From: Liolophura sinensis
Taxonomy: Eukaryota; Mollusca; Polyplacophora; Chitonida; Chitonidae
Assembly (NCBI RefSeq): GCF_032854445.1
Contig: NC_088295.1
Span: forward strand, 91,071,805-91,135,804
Direction of reading: 5' to 3'
Length of the DNA: 64,000 nt
Under the pieces are notes generated by a model. That model did not search any database and was not told the origin of the DNA. It saw nothing but the letters and a program-made list of their open reading frames with translations. Made by a program: the position numbers and the translations under genes. Each line of letters opens with the position of its first letter. Position 1 is the stretch's first letter. Shown one piece after another: positions 47,105 to 57,844 of the stretch.

Positions 47105-47260
47105 TCTCGTAAATTATTTGTTTATTTATTTGATTTCTGTTAGGCCTAGAACCCTGTGTGACCAAGCCATTGAAAGGTAAACAAACTCGGACACGTTCCA
47201 TTGTCCTGCCGTCTTATAAGTGAACATATATCTTGAGTGTGACAATAAACCAAAATGAAA
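47105..47260. mobile_element. SINE fragments, decayed
   Basis: Inverted A/T tail TTTATTTATTTGATTTCTGT at about 47120 and a plus-strand fragment GTCTTATAAGTGAACATATA at about 47211. Confidence 0.45.
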
Positions 47261-47340
47261 TAAAAATTATTTATTCATGACCATATAGTACTTTCACCGG
47301 GTATATGTTGACACAGTTAACATTTAATAGATTATTAGCA

Positions 47341-47593
47341 GGGGCCTTCGCGACTCAGTCGGTTAGCGTGCTAGCGCAGCTTAGTGACCCAGACGCCTCT
47401 CACCAATGCGGTCGCTGTGAGTTCAAGACCAGCTTATGCTGGCTTCCTCTCCGGCCGTACGTGGAAAGGTCTGTCAGCCACCTGCGAATGGTTGTGGGTT
47501 TCCGCCGGGCTCTGCCCGGTTTCCACCCACCATAATGCTGGCTAATGGTAATGAAGTGAAATATTCTTGAGTACGGCGTGAAACAAAAAAAAA
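47341..47593 (+). mobile_element. SINE, full length, GTACGGCGTAAAACACC family
   Basis: tRNA-like head CGACTCAGTCGGTTAGCGTG, box-B-like GTGAGTTCAAGACC, tail ATTCTTGAGTACGGCGTGAA then A-rich. It ends about 55 bp before the Kazal exon at 47648. Confidence 0.85.
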
Positions 47594-47647
47594 GATTAAT
47601 AGCAATTTTTATTGCTACTGACAAGTATTTCGTTTGATAGTTTTCAG

Positions 47648-47803
47648 CTTTGTTCTTGCTCAGAGTAGATACATCAGAGGACATCATGTCTGTGAGAACT
47701 TTAAGATTTGTCTCGAAGTGCTGTTGTTGAAGTGTGACACAACATATAGACCGGAAGGGGACGAGACTGTGTGTGCCTCTAATGGCATCACCTACTCCAA
47801 TCT
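47648..47803 (+). CDS. Kazal gene exon: start of Kazal domain 1
   Basis: Acceptor TTGATAGTTTTCAG, donor CCAATCT|GTGAGC. It encodes VCENFKICLEVLLLKC and GDETVCASNGITYSNL. The first residues (FVLAQSRYIRGHH) may be a linker or the tail of an earlier module. Confidence 0.8.
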
Positions 47804-49169
47804 GTGAGCTGAATATTCCTTTTTCATGATAGTAACGCCTTAATAATAACACCATTTTAAAAGTTTTACAATTTTATTATTAACAGGGGCAAATAAACAT
47901 GTAACACATGTAACATTAAACGATTTTAGTTTGTATTATCTTACTTAAGTTGTTCTTCACAGGAAACGTTTGACATATGTCCAGTTACACCATCAGTTGG
48001 AGTTATACACATGAAAGATTTTCAAAGTTCTGTACTGACCTGTTTGATATCATTTACAGATGTCATTTTGCACAAGCGAGGTGTACAAAGCCCGGGATAA
48101 ATCTGCTGTATTCGGGACACTGCTGCAGAAGAACACCGTTACCCACAACAACTTCCACTCCAACCACAACGATGATGCCAACCACGACGACGATGCCAAC
48201 CACAAAGATGATGCCAACAACGACGACAAAACCTACAACGACTGTAGGTCGTGCTCCGCCAACAACATGGAAGTTAGCATCGACACATCAGCATACCGTG
48301 CAACCAACCTCACCTACAACGACACTACGCAAAACCCCACCTCCTACAGCTCGACCATCTACAAAGCCACCATCCACAACAACTCGCACAACAAGTGAGA
48401 AAGCCTTCCCGCCAATCACCAATCTCCCAATAGACACCACCCCTCCGGTAACTGTGGACCCTGGACTGGACATTGTGAAGCAAATCCTCTGTCTACAGGC
48501 AGAACACATTGTGTGTAACAGCCAACTGGAGCCAATCTGTGGAACTGACGGCCTCTTTTACCTCAACAGGTTAGTCTCTTCAGTAAACACTCGTGCATTT
48601 ACACATTCCAGATTGCGTAGACAGAAGGCGGGCAGTGAGGAACTCTCTGTGTCCGTGGCTTTTATGGTTTTAATACACAAAGATGTTAGACGGTCTTCGT
48701 AAACCTTTATATACTTGTTCTTTCCAATATCCTTCAGCGTACGAATACAGCTAATTGTCGACCATTTAATCAGATCTATTTATTAAGGCTTCCTTCTTAA
48801 TTTTACCTTAAACATCTTTAAACACGTCGTTAGAGATGTATGTTTAATTTCACAAACGCAGCTGCAGTTAGCAATTTTAAGATTTTGGATGATAAATTTA
48901 TGTAACAGGTCAATTATCATTCACAATTTTAAAATCGCTAATTGCAATTGCGTTTATGTAATTAAGCTTACATTTCCATCGATGCATTTAGAAACATTTA
49001 AGTTTATGTTAACACAGGTAAATTAATTATAAACTCGACCGTAAAAATTGATTTGTCCAGTGCATGATGTATGCTAATGTTTTGTGTATACCAGTTGCAT
49101 CTTTGCAAAGCGGAATGCGAGATCAAAGGGCTGGAACCACAACACCTGGACTTATGTAAGTGGGATTAG
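47648..49169 (+). CDS. Two-Kazal-domain secreted protein, 3' part, with a Thr/Pro-rich linker
   Basis: Exons 47648-47803, 48060-48569 and 49095-49169 (plus strand, phase 2 at both joins). Kazal domains inhibit serine proteases and occur among shell matrix and other extracellular proteins. Cys spacing agrees in both domains (x7, then x12 or x7, then x10, x6, x12), and each domain is split by an intron just before its fourth Cys. Between them lie about 110 residues rich in Thr/Pro (PTTTMMPTTTTMP …), likely O-glycosylated. The presumed P1 positions hold Thr and Ser, not the Lys/Arg of trypsin inhibitors. Exon 3 needs one extra base after position 49107 to restore the domain end: as written the frame misses the fifth Cys, and one frame over the sequence reads ECEIKGLEPQHLDLC to TAG. 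The 5' exons and signal peptide were not found. Confidence 0.8.
48060..48569 (+). CDS. Kazal gene exon: end of domain 1, Thr/Pro linker, start of domain 2
   Basis: Acceptor ATATCATTTACAG, donor CAACAG|GTTAGT, 510 bp, open. CHFAQARC…LLYSGHCC closes domain 1. CLQAEHIVCNSQLEPICGTD opens domain 2. The linker DNA is a degenerate ACCACAACGATGATGCC-type repeat. Confidence 0.88.
48570..49094 (+). other. Intron of the Kazal gene
   Basis: AT-rich, no repeats or coding signal seen. Confidence 0.6.
49095..49169 (+). CDS. Kazal gene terminal exon, one-base deletion
   Basis: Acceptor GTGTATACCAG. TGCATCTTTGCAAAG starts in frame (CIFAK). From 49116 the correct continuation (C-EIKGLEPQHLDL-C-KWD, TAG 49167-49169) is in another frame. 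The lost base is probably an A in GCAAAG. A GTAAGT in the last codons is coincidental. Confidence 0.75.
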   Translation: MHLCKAECEIKGLEPQHLDLCKWD

Positions 49170-49419
49170 CATGCAAGGTCAGCTGTTAATATGATATCCC
49201 GAGATTTCAACGTGATCCAGACGAGGACGGCTAAAATGTGGTCAAGGCAAAGGAATGTATATCAATTCCTAAACTAATAAACTTTCTAAACCATACAAAC
49301 ATATATATATATATACAAACTCCATTGTAGCATAGATATGATATAGTCACTGCGGAGCACTCGGTGTGCTTACCGTACAGAAATGAGAGTGAAGTATGAC
49401 AAATGGCGTACATGTACAT

Positions 49420-51115
49420 AGATGGTAGTTGCCATTGCAATTGATTTACACTGGATGCGGTTACTAACACGTACACAGATGGTAGTCGGTTTTACAAATG
49501 GCTCACTCTCGGTACGGCGACCGTTCATGTACACAAATTGTAGTGGGTATTACACTCTCAGGACATTTACGATACATGCACACAAAAGATAGTCGGTATT
49601 ACAAATGGTTCACACTCCATATTGTTACCGAACATGTAAATAGATGGTAGTGGGTATTGTAAATGGGTCACTATCGAAACGGTTATCGAACATGTACAAA
49701 TACGTTAGTGGGTATTGCAGATGAGTCACTCTCAGTACGGTTATGATATATGTACACAAATGGTAGTCGGTATTACAAATGGTTCACTTTCGGTACGGTA
49801 AGAATACGTGTACACAAATGGTACACCGTATTACAAATGGGCCACCCTCGATGCGGTTATGACACATGTACATAGATGGTAGTCGGTATTACAAATGGGT
49901 CACTCTCAATACGGTTACGGTACGTGTACACAAATGGCAGTCGGTTTTACAAATGGATCACTCTCGATACGGTTACGATAGATGTACATAGATGGTAGTC
50001 GGTATTACAATGGGTCACTCTAGATGCGGTTACGATACGATTTGTACACAAATGGTAGACGGTATTGCAAATGGGTCACTCTCGATACGGTTACAATACA
50101 TGTACATAGATGGTAGTCGGTATTACAATGGGTCACTCTAGATGCGGTTACGATACGATTTGTACACAAATGGTAGGCGGTATTGCAAATGGGTAACTCT
50201 CGAAACGGTTACGATATGTTTACACAAATGGTAGGCGGTATTGCAAAATGGGTCACTTTCGGTACGGTTACCGTTCATTTACACAAATTTTGGTGGGTAT
50301 TACAAATGGGTCAATCACGATACGGTTATCGTTCATATACACAAATTGTTGTATGTATTACAAATGGGTCGCTCTCGATACGGTTACAATACATGTACAC
50401 AAATGGTAGTGGATATTGGAAATGGGTCAAACTTATATACGTTTACGATACATGTACACAAATGGTAGTCGGTATTGCAAATTAGTCACACTTGATTCGG
50501 TCACGATACTTGTACATAGACGGTAGTAGGTATTACAAAATGGGTTACTCTCGATACGGTTACCGAACATGTACAAATATGGTAGTTGGTATTGCAAATG
50601 GGTGACTATTGATACGGTGACGATACATGTACAAATATAGTAGTGGGTATTACAAATGGATCACTATCGATATGGTGACAATACATGCACGCAAATGGTA
50701 GTCGGCATTACAAATGGTTCACACTCCATACTGTTACCGAACATGTAAATAGATGGTAGTGGGTATTGTTAATGGGTCACTATCGATACGGTTACCGAAC
50801 ATGTACAAATACGTTAGTGGGTATTACAAATGAGTCACTATCGATGTGGTGACGATGCATGTACAAATATGGTAGTCGGTATTACAAATGTGTCACACTC
50901 GATACGGTGATGATACATGTACATAGCTGGTAATTGATATTACAAATGGTTCACGCTCAAAACGGTTACCGAACATGTATATAGATGGCAGTCGTTATTA
51001 CAAATGGGTCACACTCGATACGGTTACCAAACGTATACATAGATGGTAGCCGTTATTACAAATGGGTTACAGTAGATACAATTACCATTCATCAACATGG
51101 TAGTCGGTATTGCCC
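49420..51115. repeat. 59-bp minisatellite, about 29 copies
   Basis: Unit ATGTACACAAATGGTAGTCG, then GTATTACAAATGGGTCACTC, then TCGATACGGTTACGATAC. Copies vary and some are truncated. Confidence 0.92.
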
Positions 51116-51119
51116 ATGA

Positions 51120-51470
51120 CTCATACCGATTACTCTCTTAACTCAACATTTTGAGGGTCAGAATGCGAAGCGGACAGAGTTGTATGAGAGCATTTCTAAG
51201 GTAGTTAAAATTGTCCAAAGTAGTTCCAGCTTGAGATTGCACTGCTTCTCTACGGTTTTAGCATCTCCGCAGAGCATCGTTATTGTGAACTACAATACTT
51301 AGTTCATAAAATACAGCTCAAACAATGTTTTTTTTTACAATAAAATTTTAGTGTTGACTGTTTGACTTCTTTAGCTGCATGATACAAAATTTCCAGTGAT
51401 GCAGCCAGGCAATGATTTTAAAGATATGTTGTTTTTTTTTCTCGCTAAACATGGGCCGATTCAATTTCTT
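51120..51470. other. Unique DNA between two arrays
   Basis: No coding or element homology seen. Confidence 0.4.
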
Positions 51471-51479
51471 TCATCTGAA

Positions 51480-51900
51480 GACAACATAATGTTACGCAAA
51501 ATAATTATTTCCACTAGGCAACATAATGTTACGCCCAGTGATGATTTGCACTAAGCGACATAATGTTACGTCAAGTAATGATCTGCGCTTGGCGACACAA
51601 TGTTACGCGGAGAGATGATCTACACTAGGCAACCGAATGTTTCGCCGAGTAATGATTTGCACTAGGCAACATAATGTTACGCTAAATTATGATTTGCACT
51701 AGGCGACACAATGTTACGCCGAGTGATAATTTGCACTAGGCAACATAATGTTACGCCGAGGATTGATTTGAACTAGGCAACATAATGTGACGCCGAGTGA
51801 TGATTTACACTAGGGGACACAATGTTACACCGAGTAATGATTTACACTAGGCAACATAATGTGGCGCCTAGTGATGATTTGCACTAGGCAACATAATCCT
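51480..51900. repeat. 38-bp tandem repeat, about 11 copies
   Basis: Unit GCAACATAATGTTACGCCGA then GTGATGATTTGCACTAG. Confidence 0.92.
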
Positions 51901-52021
51901 AGATTACAGAATTGTGAACTATTATAACGCGGAATACAGTTGCAACATTTTAGAAATTGTTGCTCTATAACGTTGCACGTTATATGTTTCCGTTCTGCAT
52001 CGAAAATGTTATATCTAACAT

Positions 52022-52275
52022 TATTTATTTATTTATTTATTTGATTGGTGTTTTACGCCGTACTCAAGAATATTTCACTTATACGACGGCGGCCAGCATT
52101 ATGGTGGGTGGAAACCGGGCACAGCCCGGGGGAAACCCACGACCATCCGCAGATTGCCGGAAGACCTTTCCACGTACGGCCGGAGAAGAAGCCATCATGA
52201 GCTGGACTTGAACTCATAGCGACCGCATTGGTTAGAAACTCCTGGGTCATTACTCTGCGCTAGCGCGCTTGGCGA
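52022..52275 (-). mobile_element. SINE, full length, GTACGGCGTAAAACACC family, inverted
   Basis: (ATTT)n then TTGATTGGTGTTTTACGCCG … CCACGTACGGCCGGAG … GCGCTAGCGCGC, the reverse complement of the copies at 4.46 and 47.34 kb. Short TCTAACATTAT words flank it on both sides, a likely target duplication. Confidence 0.88.
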
Positions 52276-52364
52276 CTATCTAACATTATGTTATCTTTTT
52301 GACAGAGTACAGTTACCGTATGTACATTGTGGGAAATTTAGCATTGTGAAGGACTTATACATGA

Positions 52365-53325
52365 CACGGTTAACATATACAGATGGTAGTCGGTACACTC
52401 GATACAGTCAGCGTACACAGATGGTAGTCCGTATTACGAAAGATTTACACTCAATACAGTCAGCGTACACAGATGGTAGTCAGTATTACGAAGGATTTAC
52501 TCTCAATACAATCAACATACACAGATGGCAGTTAGTCTTACCTAGGAGTTACACTCAATACAGTCAGCGTACACAGATGGCACTCAGCATTACGAAGAGC
52601 TTACACTCAGTACAGTCAGCGTACAGGGATGGAAGTCCGTATTACGAAAGACTTACACTCAATACAGTCAGCGTACACAGATGGTAGTCAGTATTACGAA
52701 GCATTTGCCTTCAATACAGTCAGCGTACAGATGGTAGTCAGTATTACGAAGGATTTACACTCAATACAGTCATCGTACAAAGGCGGTAGTCAGCATTTGC
52801 AAAGGACTTACACTCCATACAGTCAACATACACAGATGGCAGTTAGTATTACCTAGGAGTTACACTCAATACAGTCAGCGTACACAGATGGCACTCAGCA
52901 TTACGAAGAGCTTACACTCAGTACAGTCAGCGTACAGGGATGGTAGTCAGCATCGAGAAGGACTTACACTCGATACAGTCAACAAACGCAAATGGTAGAC
53001 AGTATTACGAAGGACTTGCACTCGATACAGTAAGCGTATACAGATGGTAGTCAGTATTACGAAAGACTTACACTCGATTCAGGCAGCGTACACAGATGGT
53101 AGTCCGTATTACGATGGACTTGTACTCGATACAGTCAGCGTATACAGATGGTAGTCCGTATTACGAAAGACTTACACTCAATACAGTCAGCGTACAGATG
53201 GTAGTCAGTATTACAAAGGACTTGCACTCAATACAGTCAGCGTACACAGATGGAAGTCAGCATTATAAATCTCACATTCGTTCTGGTGACTGGACGTACA
53301 TGGTAGTCAATTTTACGAAGGCCTA
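52365..53325. repeat. 52-bp minisatellite, about 18 copies
   Basis: Unit GTACACAGATGGTAGTCAGT then ATTACGAAGGACTTACACTCAATACAGTCAGC. On the minus strand each unit carries TGAGT|GTAAGTCC, a consensus-like donor. Confidence 0.92.
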
Positions 53326-53329
53326 ACGC

Positions 53330-54165
53330 TTAGTAGAGTTGTCTTACACACTGGGTTACAAATATTAACAAGGACTCAACAGCCATCATTTTAGAAGTTG
53401 AGGTGGGAATATTTTCAACGTCAGCGCCTCTTGCACTTCAACTGAAAAGTATCTGCTGGTCATCTGGAAAGCACTAATTCGCGGTGTCAGTGCTATGGGA
53501 GGTTTTCATTTTCGTTTCTAATGTAATTACGCCACTTCAATAGAAAAATGCAAACACAAGCCATACTGTTTTCGGAGTCAAAAGAAGTGGCGAGAGGCAC
53601 TTCTTTATCCACAGTATGTGTAGAATGACAAGGAAAAAAGCTCGCCCATAGCAATCCACGAAAGATCATATACTTAACCAAATATATAAAAAATGTTCTT
53701 TTATAAGTTCTTTTATCAGATGTTGTCGCACTTTTGTTTATTGATCTGTGCTCCTATGAGCACGGATATTGTCTGGAAGTGTGGTTCTCCACAAGTGTTA
53801 CCGACAAGGCATAAGTTCAAGAGCGGACGAGTACAATTTATATTGTTGGTTTGCTTCTTCGACGTTTAACGTGTACGTGGATTAAGAACTGTGGTTCTTG
53901 TGTTTTGTGTCTTTTCTAGCAAGAGTGGACAAGGTGTGACAACGAGTGCTTCTACACAGTTAATCAAAACTGGTCTTGCACAACTTGACCCTCCGTCCTG
54001 ACAACACATCGCTAGTTTTATATTATTTAGATTATCAACAATTCATCATTTATTAGATTTCCGCAGTCTTCTTAGTAAGTTTAATTTAGTAAGTAACTAT
54101 TCCACACACACGCTGCCTGTCGGTTATTGGTTGAAGTGAGCCGGACAGTCTCAGACATCATGTGT
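53330..54165. other. Unique DNA, no firm gene
   Basis: Minus-strand sequence near 53350-53390 reads MMAVESLLIFVTQC then GTAAGA, a possible signal-peptide exon end beside the array (see findings). No other coding evidence. Confidence 0.25.
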
Positions 54166-54174
54166 CCAAATCTG

Positions 54175-54485
54175 AGCAAACATTAGGACACCAGGCCAAT
54201 AATCAAACCTAATAACACCAGACAGATGACCAAACCTCAGGATACAAGAGAGATGACCTAACCTCAGGACACCAGACCCATGATCAAACCTCAGGACACC
54301 AGATAGATGACCAAACATTAGGACACCAGACAGTTGACCAAACTTCAGGACACCAGACCCATCATCAAACCTCAGTACACCAGACAGATGACAAGACCTC
54401 AGGACACCAGACAGATGACCAAACCACAGGACACCAGACAGATGGCCAAACCACAGGACACCAGGCCTATGGCCAAACCAATCCT
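54175..54485. repeat. 27-bp tandem repeat, about 12 copies
   Basis: Unit ACACCAGACAGATGACCAAA then CCTCAGG. The 139-codon minus-strand frame over it is a product of the 27-bp period. Confidence 0.9.
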
Positions 54486-54489
54486 GTGA

Positions 54490-55770
54490 ATAATGGATTC
54501 GAACGCTTGACCTCGTTTCGTACGGTGAATACTCAAACGAATACATGTCAGACAGAGGCTCTAACAGCATATCAACTGCTCACCATGAAGCTGCCTCCAG
54601 TTTCACAAATACGAAACTTTCTCGTATTTTTTGCTTGACAGTTGATTTCTACAGACGGCAATGGCTATCTGTCTTGATGAAAGCACAGTCATGCATAAGG
54701 TGACCTGCTGCAGGTGTGTTCGATGTTCACAAGTGATATACGGAAGTCAAGGATGACACGCATGAGTACTCTACGTAATGCAACTGCAACTACATGTTAT
54801 CGGGTGTGAATGAGTGTCAAAGATCACACCTTATTAAATTGAGCGTGTTTAGAGTGCTTATTGGTCCCTATCAAAACATACACAGGGTTTGTTTTATGGA
54901 TTACATTTCACTGAATAATGCATGAAACGTGCATCTCAGAGCACGCTCTGCTAAAACCCACAGAGCATAATACAGTTATTCATTTACATTATTATCATGT
55001 AATGGAATATATTTCTTTCCTGTTGGTCAACACACAATAGCCTGGTTGATGTAGGTTAGTGTATCTTTCAGAGTGAAGATATTAGAAAGACAACTGATTT
55101 GCATTCCCATACAAAACTCCAATGTTCTCAGTATCAGGACGCCTATAGACAATCATGAATATAATCTGAAGCCATAACACATGACATTCTGTACATTCCA
55201 GCGTGTAACGAAAACCCATTTATTTCACTTTAATGACCAGCGTGGATTGATTACTTAATACCTTATATCTTTTGTTTCAGAAGTATATATAAATCATATA
55301 CTATATTTAGGGTAAACGAGTAGAAATTTTGTTTTTAAAGGTGCCAGCTGATGTATGAGACACACGAAGCAGCATATACACATGTACATACATGTCTGAG
55401 TGAACATGTAGAATCAGCCTTAATGGTGAACAAATCGTGTTTGTTTTAAATTATAAATCATAATACGGCACAAATTTCTGTACTTATCATGCAAATTAAA
55501 TAACCCATGTAAGGCAGCGCGACGTAATATTGCATAATCAGTCGTATATAATCTCTTCAAAAGAGTTTTAAATTAAAGGTTTTAATAGTTCTAATCCACC
55601 CAGATGATTTCTGAGAGCTGATTCTGAAATCTTTAGCTAATTATCCTGAAACTATTGTGGCACAGCACTGCACACGATTTGTCTTAAACTAGTTCACTGA
55701 ATTATTATATTTACCATATCATTGTTGACGTATGGACCTGTAGCACAAAGATGGATATTCGTGCATGTTT
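54490..55770. other. Unique AT-rich intergenic DNA
   Basis: No array, element or coding homology recognised. Confidence 0.4.
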
Positions 55771-55771
55771 A

Positions 55772-56100
55772 CTTGGGGTTTTGCGTCGTACTTAACATTT
55801 TTCAGCCACATGACGGCGAGGAGTCGTTAGATGTGTGTAGATATACTATGCCTTCTTCTGGCAGGGCGAGTCGATGTCGACAACGTGTTACCACTGCTGG
55901 AGTAGCATTCCAAAGACACCAGACATGATAAGAATCACATCATACAACCAACCTGTCTCTAGCCTCTCAGTAGTTAGCACCAGGTGAGGCAGCAGCAAGA
56001 ACTTTTTTTTTTTAAATCCTTGGCATGACCCAACCCCGGGTTTGATCTCGGATCTCTAGACTTCGAGGCGGGCATTGTAATCATTAGGCCACCGAAGCGG
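55772..56100 (-). mobile_element. SINE, GTGGCCTAATGG head family, inverted
   Basis: GGGGTTTTGCGTCGTACTTA at the left and CATTAGGCCACCGAAGCGG at the right, the reverse complement of the tail and tRNA-like head of the 43268 copy. Confidence 0.8.
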
Positions 56101-56182
56101 TGAGATGTCAGATATCATATACTTTGCAAAATGCTCTTTATTAATCTTTTCAGTGGGAACTGTGTTTGTCTGAATACATTCG

Positions 56183-56550
56183 ACCGGCCCGGAGATCACA
56201 TTTGGTAGAGTGTCCGCTTCGGGAGCGGCAGATCAAGGATCAATCCTGGGTCGAGTCACACCTAACACTTTAAAAGAGGAAATTGTAACTTCCTCGCTTG
56301 GCGTTCAGCATGAAAGGGATAGTGCAACAACTGGTTGACCCGTATCAGTATAATGGCTCGGGCGGGGCAGCTTACTTGCCTTCGGTAAGCCGTCTCAGTA
56401 AAGCAGCACTGGATAAAAGAGCTGTGGAAATCCGTCCTGCAACAAGGAGGTAGATTACATACACCCTAAGGATTCCTTCGTCTTGATATGACTGAAAAAT
56501 TGTTGAGAGCGACGTTAAACCCCAAGCACTCACTCACTCACTCACTCTGA
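56183..56550 (+). mobile_element. SINE, full length, ACGTTAAACCCCAAGCACTCAC family
   Basis: The only copy here with its tRNA-like head: box A in TTTGGTAGAGTGTCCGC, box B in GATCAATCCTGGGTCGAGTC. Tail GACGTTAAACCCCAAGCACT then (CACT)n. Confidence 0.87.
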
Positions 56551-56554
56551 ATAC

Positions 56555-57460
56555 ATTGAGAAAAACACACATAGTGTAACTGCCATATATTTAATTTGTT
56601 TTTTAAATTGGTTTTTTAAGCAATTTGCATACATTGTTCAGGTACTGCATTCAATTTCATGACTTCTTGAAACAAGTAATTAGTTCCTAGCATACTTCTC
56701 CACATGAGACTCACACACATTCACCAACAAAACGAGCGCTGCGTAACTTCATGTAAGACGCGTGATGTTAACTTTACACCAACGCCCTCAAACCTGTTGA
56801 CGGGAATCTCCAAAATTACCTGTCCGAGATAAGGATGGAACCAACACCCCAGATGTCGATTGCAAAATAAACATGTTAAACGAGGAGTCAAGAGTCCCCA
56901 GCTGTTCGTGTACAGGAACAGTGGTTAGGTGTATGTCATCATGCATTCTGCCCTCTTGGCACTGCAGTGTGGAATATTTTAAGTTGATAGGGTCTAATTC
57001 TGTACAGCAGTTGTCACGTAATCCGTGAAGACATCTTAATTACATAGACTTAATCATATTCTCATGGACTTATTTGTCAGTAAGGAATTAGTATTGTTAT
57101 AATAACCCGCATAACCTGTACTATGTCGTTACCTGTTTTAATACAGGTCAGGTAGCAGCTGATGCTGAGATGAAGATTTATAAAACATTAACTGCTGTTA
57201 TGCAATTCAATGTGATGATGAATAATTTTCGCTCTATTATTTGTGCGAGTTGAATAAACAGTCTATTTGAATAGCTTTTTCCTTGTTTGCCCTAATGGAC
57301 AATAATAATAAAAAAAATAAGTCTCACAAATGAAACTGTTGGCGTTGTTATGACAACACCAAATAAAGTACAACAAAGGAGATAAAGAAAACAAACTTAA
57401 GGTGGTGTTATGGCTATCAAAAAATACGGCATACACGTTTAACATCTATTTAGCGCCAGC
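56555..57460. other. Unique intergenic DNA
   Basis: Nothing recognised. Confidence 0.4.
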
Positions 57461-57464
57461 GATA

Positions 57465-57840
57465 CGTCGGTAGCTAACTAACTCTAACGTAGTGTCGGTA
57501 TTTATCTATCACCGGCGTAGTATCGATATTTAACACCAGCATTGTGTCAGTATCTAACACCAACACTGAGTCAGTATCTGTCCGATCCCAGCGTTGCGTC
57601 GGTGTCTGTCCGACCCCAGCGTTGCGTCAATATTAATCTAACACCAGCTTTGTGTCAGTATCTGTCCGATCCCAGAGTTGTATCGGTATCTATGTAACAC
57701 TAGCATGACTTACAGCGTTGTGTCAGTATTTATCTAACACCAGCGTTGTGTCAGTAATTATTTAACACCAGCGTTGTGTCAGTATCTGTCCGATCCCAGA
57801 GTTGTATCGGTATCTATGTAACACTAGCATGACTTGCGCG
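57465..57840. repeat. Irregular tandem repeat, about 29 bp
   Basis: AACACCAGCGTTGTGTCAGT then ATCTGTCC. A block of about 80 bp (TATCTGTCCGATCCCAGAGT onward) is present twice at 57.66 and 57.78 kb. Confidence 0.82.
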
Positions 57841-57844
57841 TCTG

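Noticed and set aside
53927-53990. Terminal exon of the Kazal gene after acceptor GTGTCTTTTCTAG (Cys-containing 22-codon frame to TGA)
   Set aside because: It fits in phase only if the frame-shifted reading of the 49.1-kb exon is accepted. The alternative frame there gives exact Kazal spacing and its own stop.
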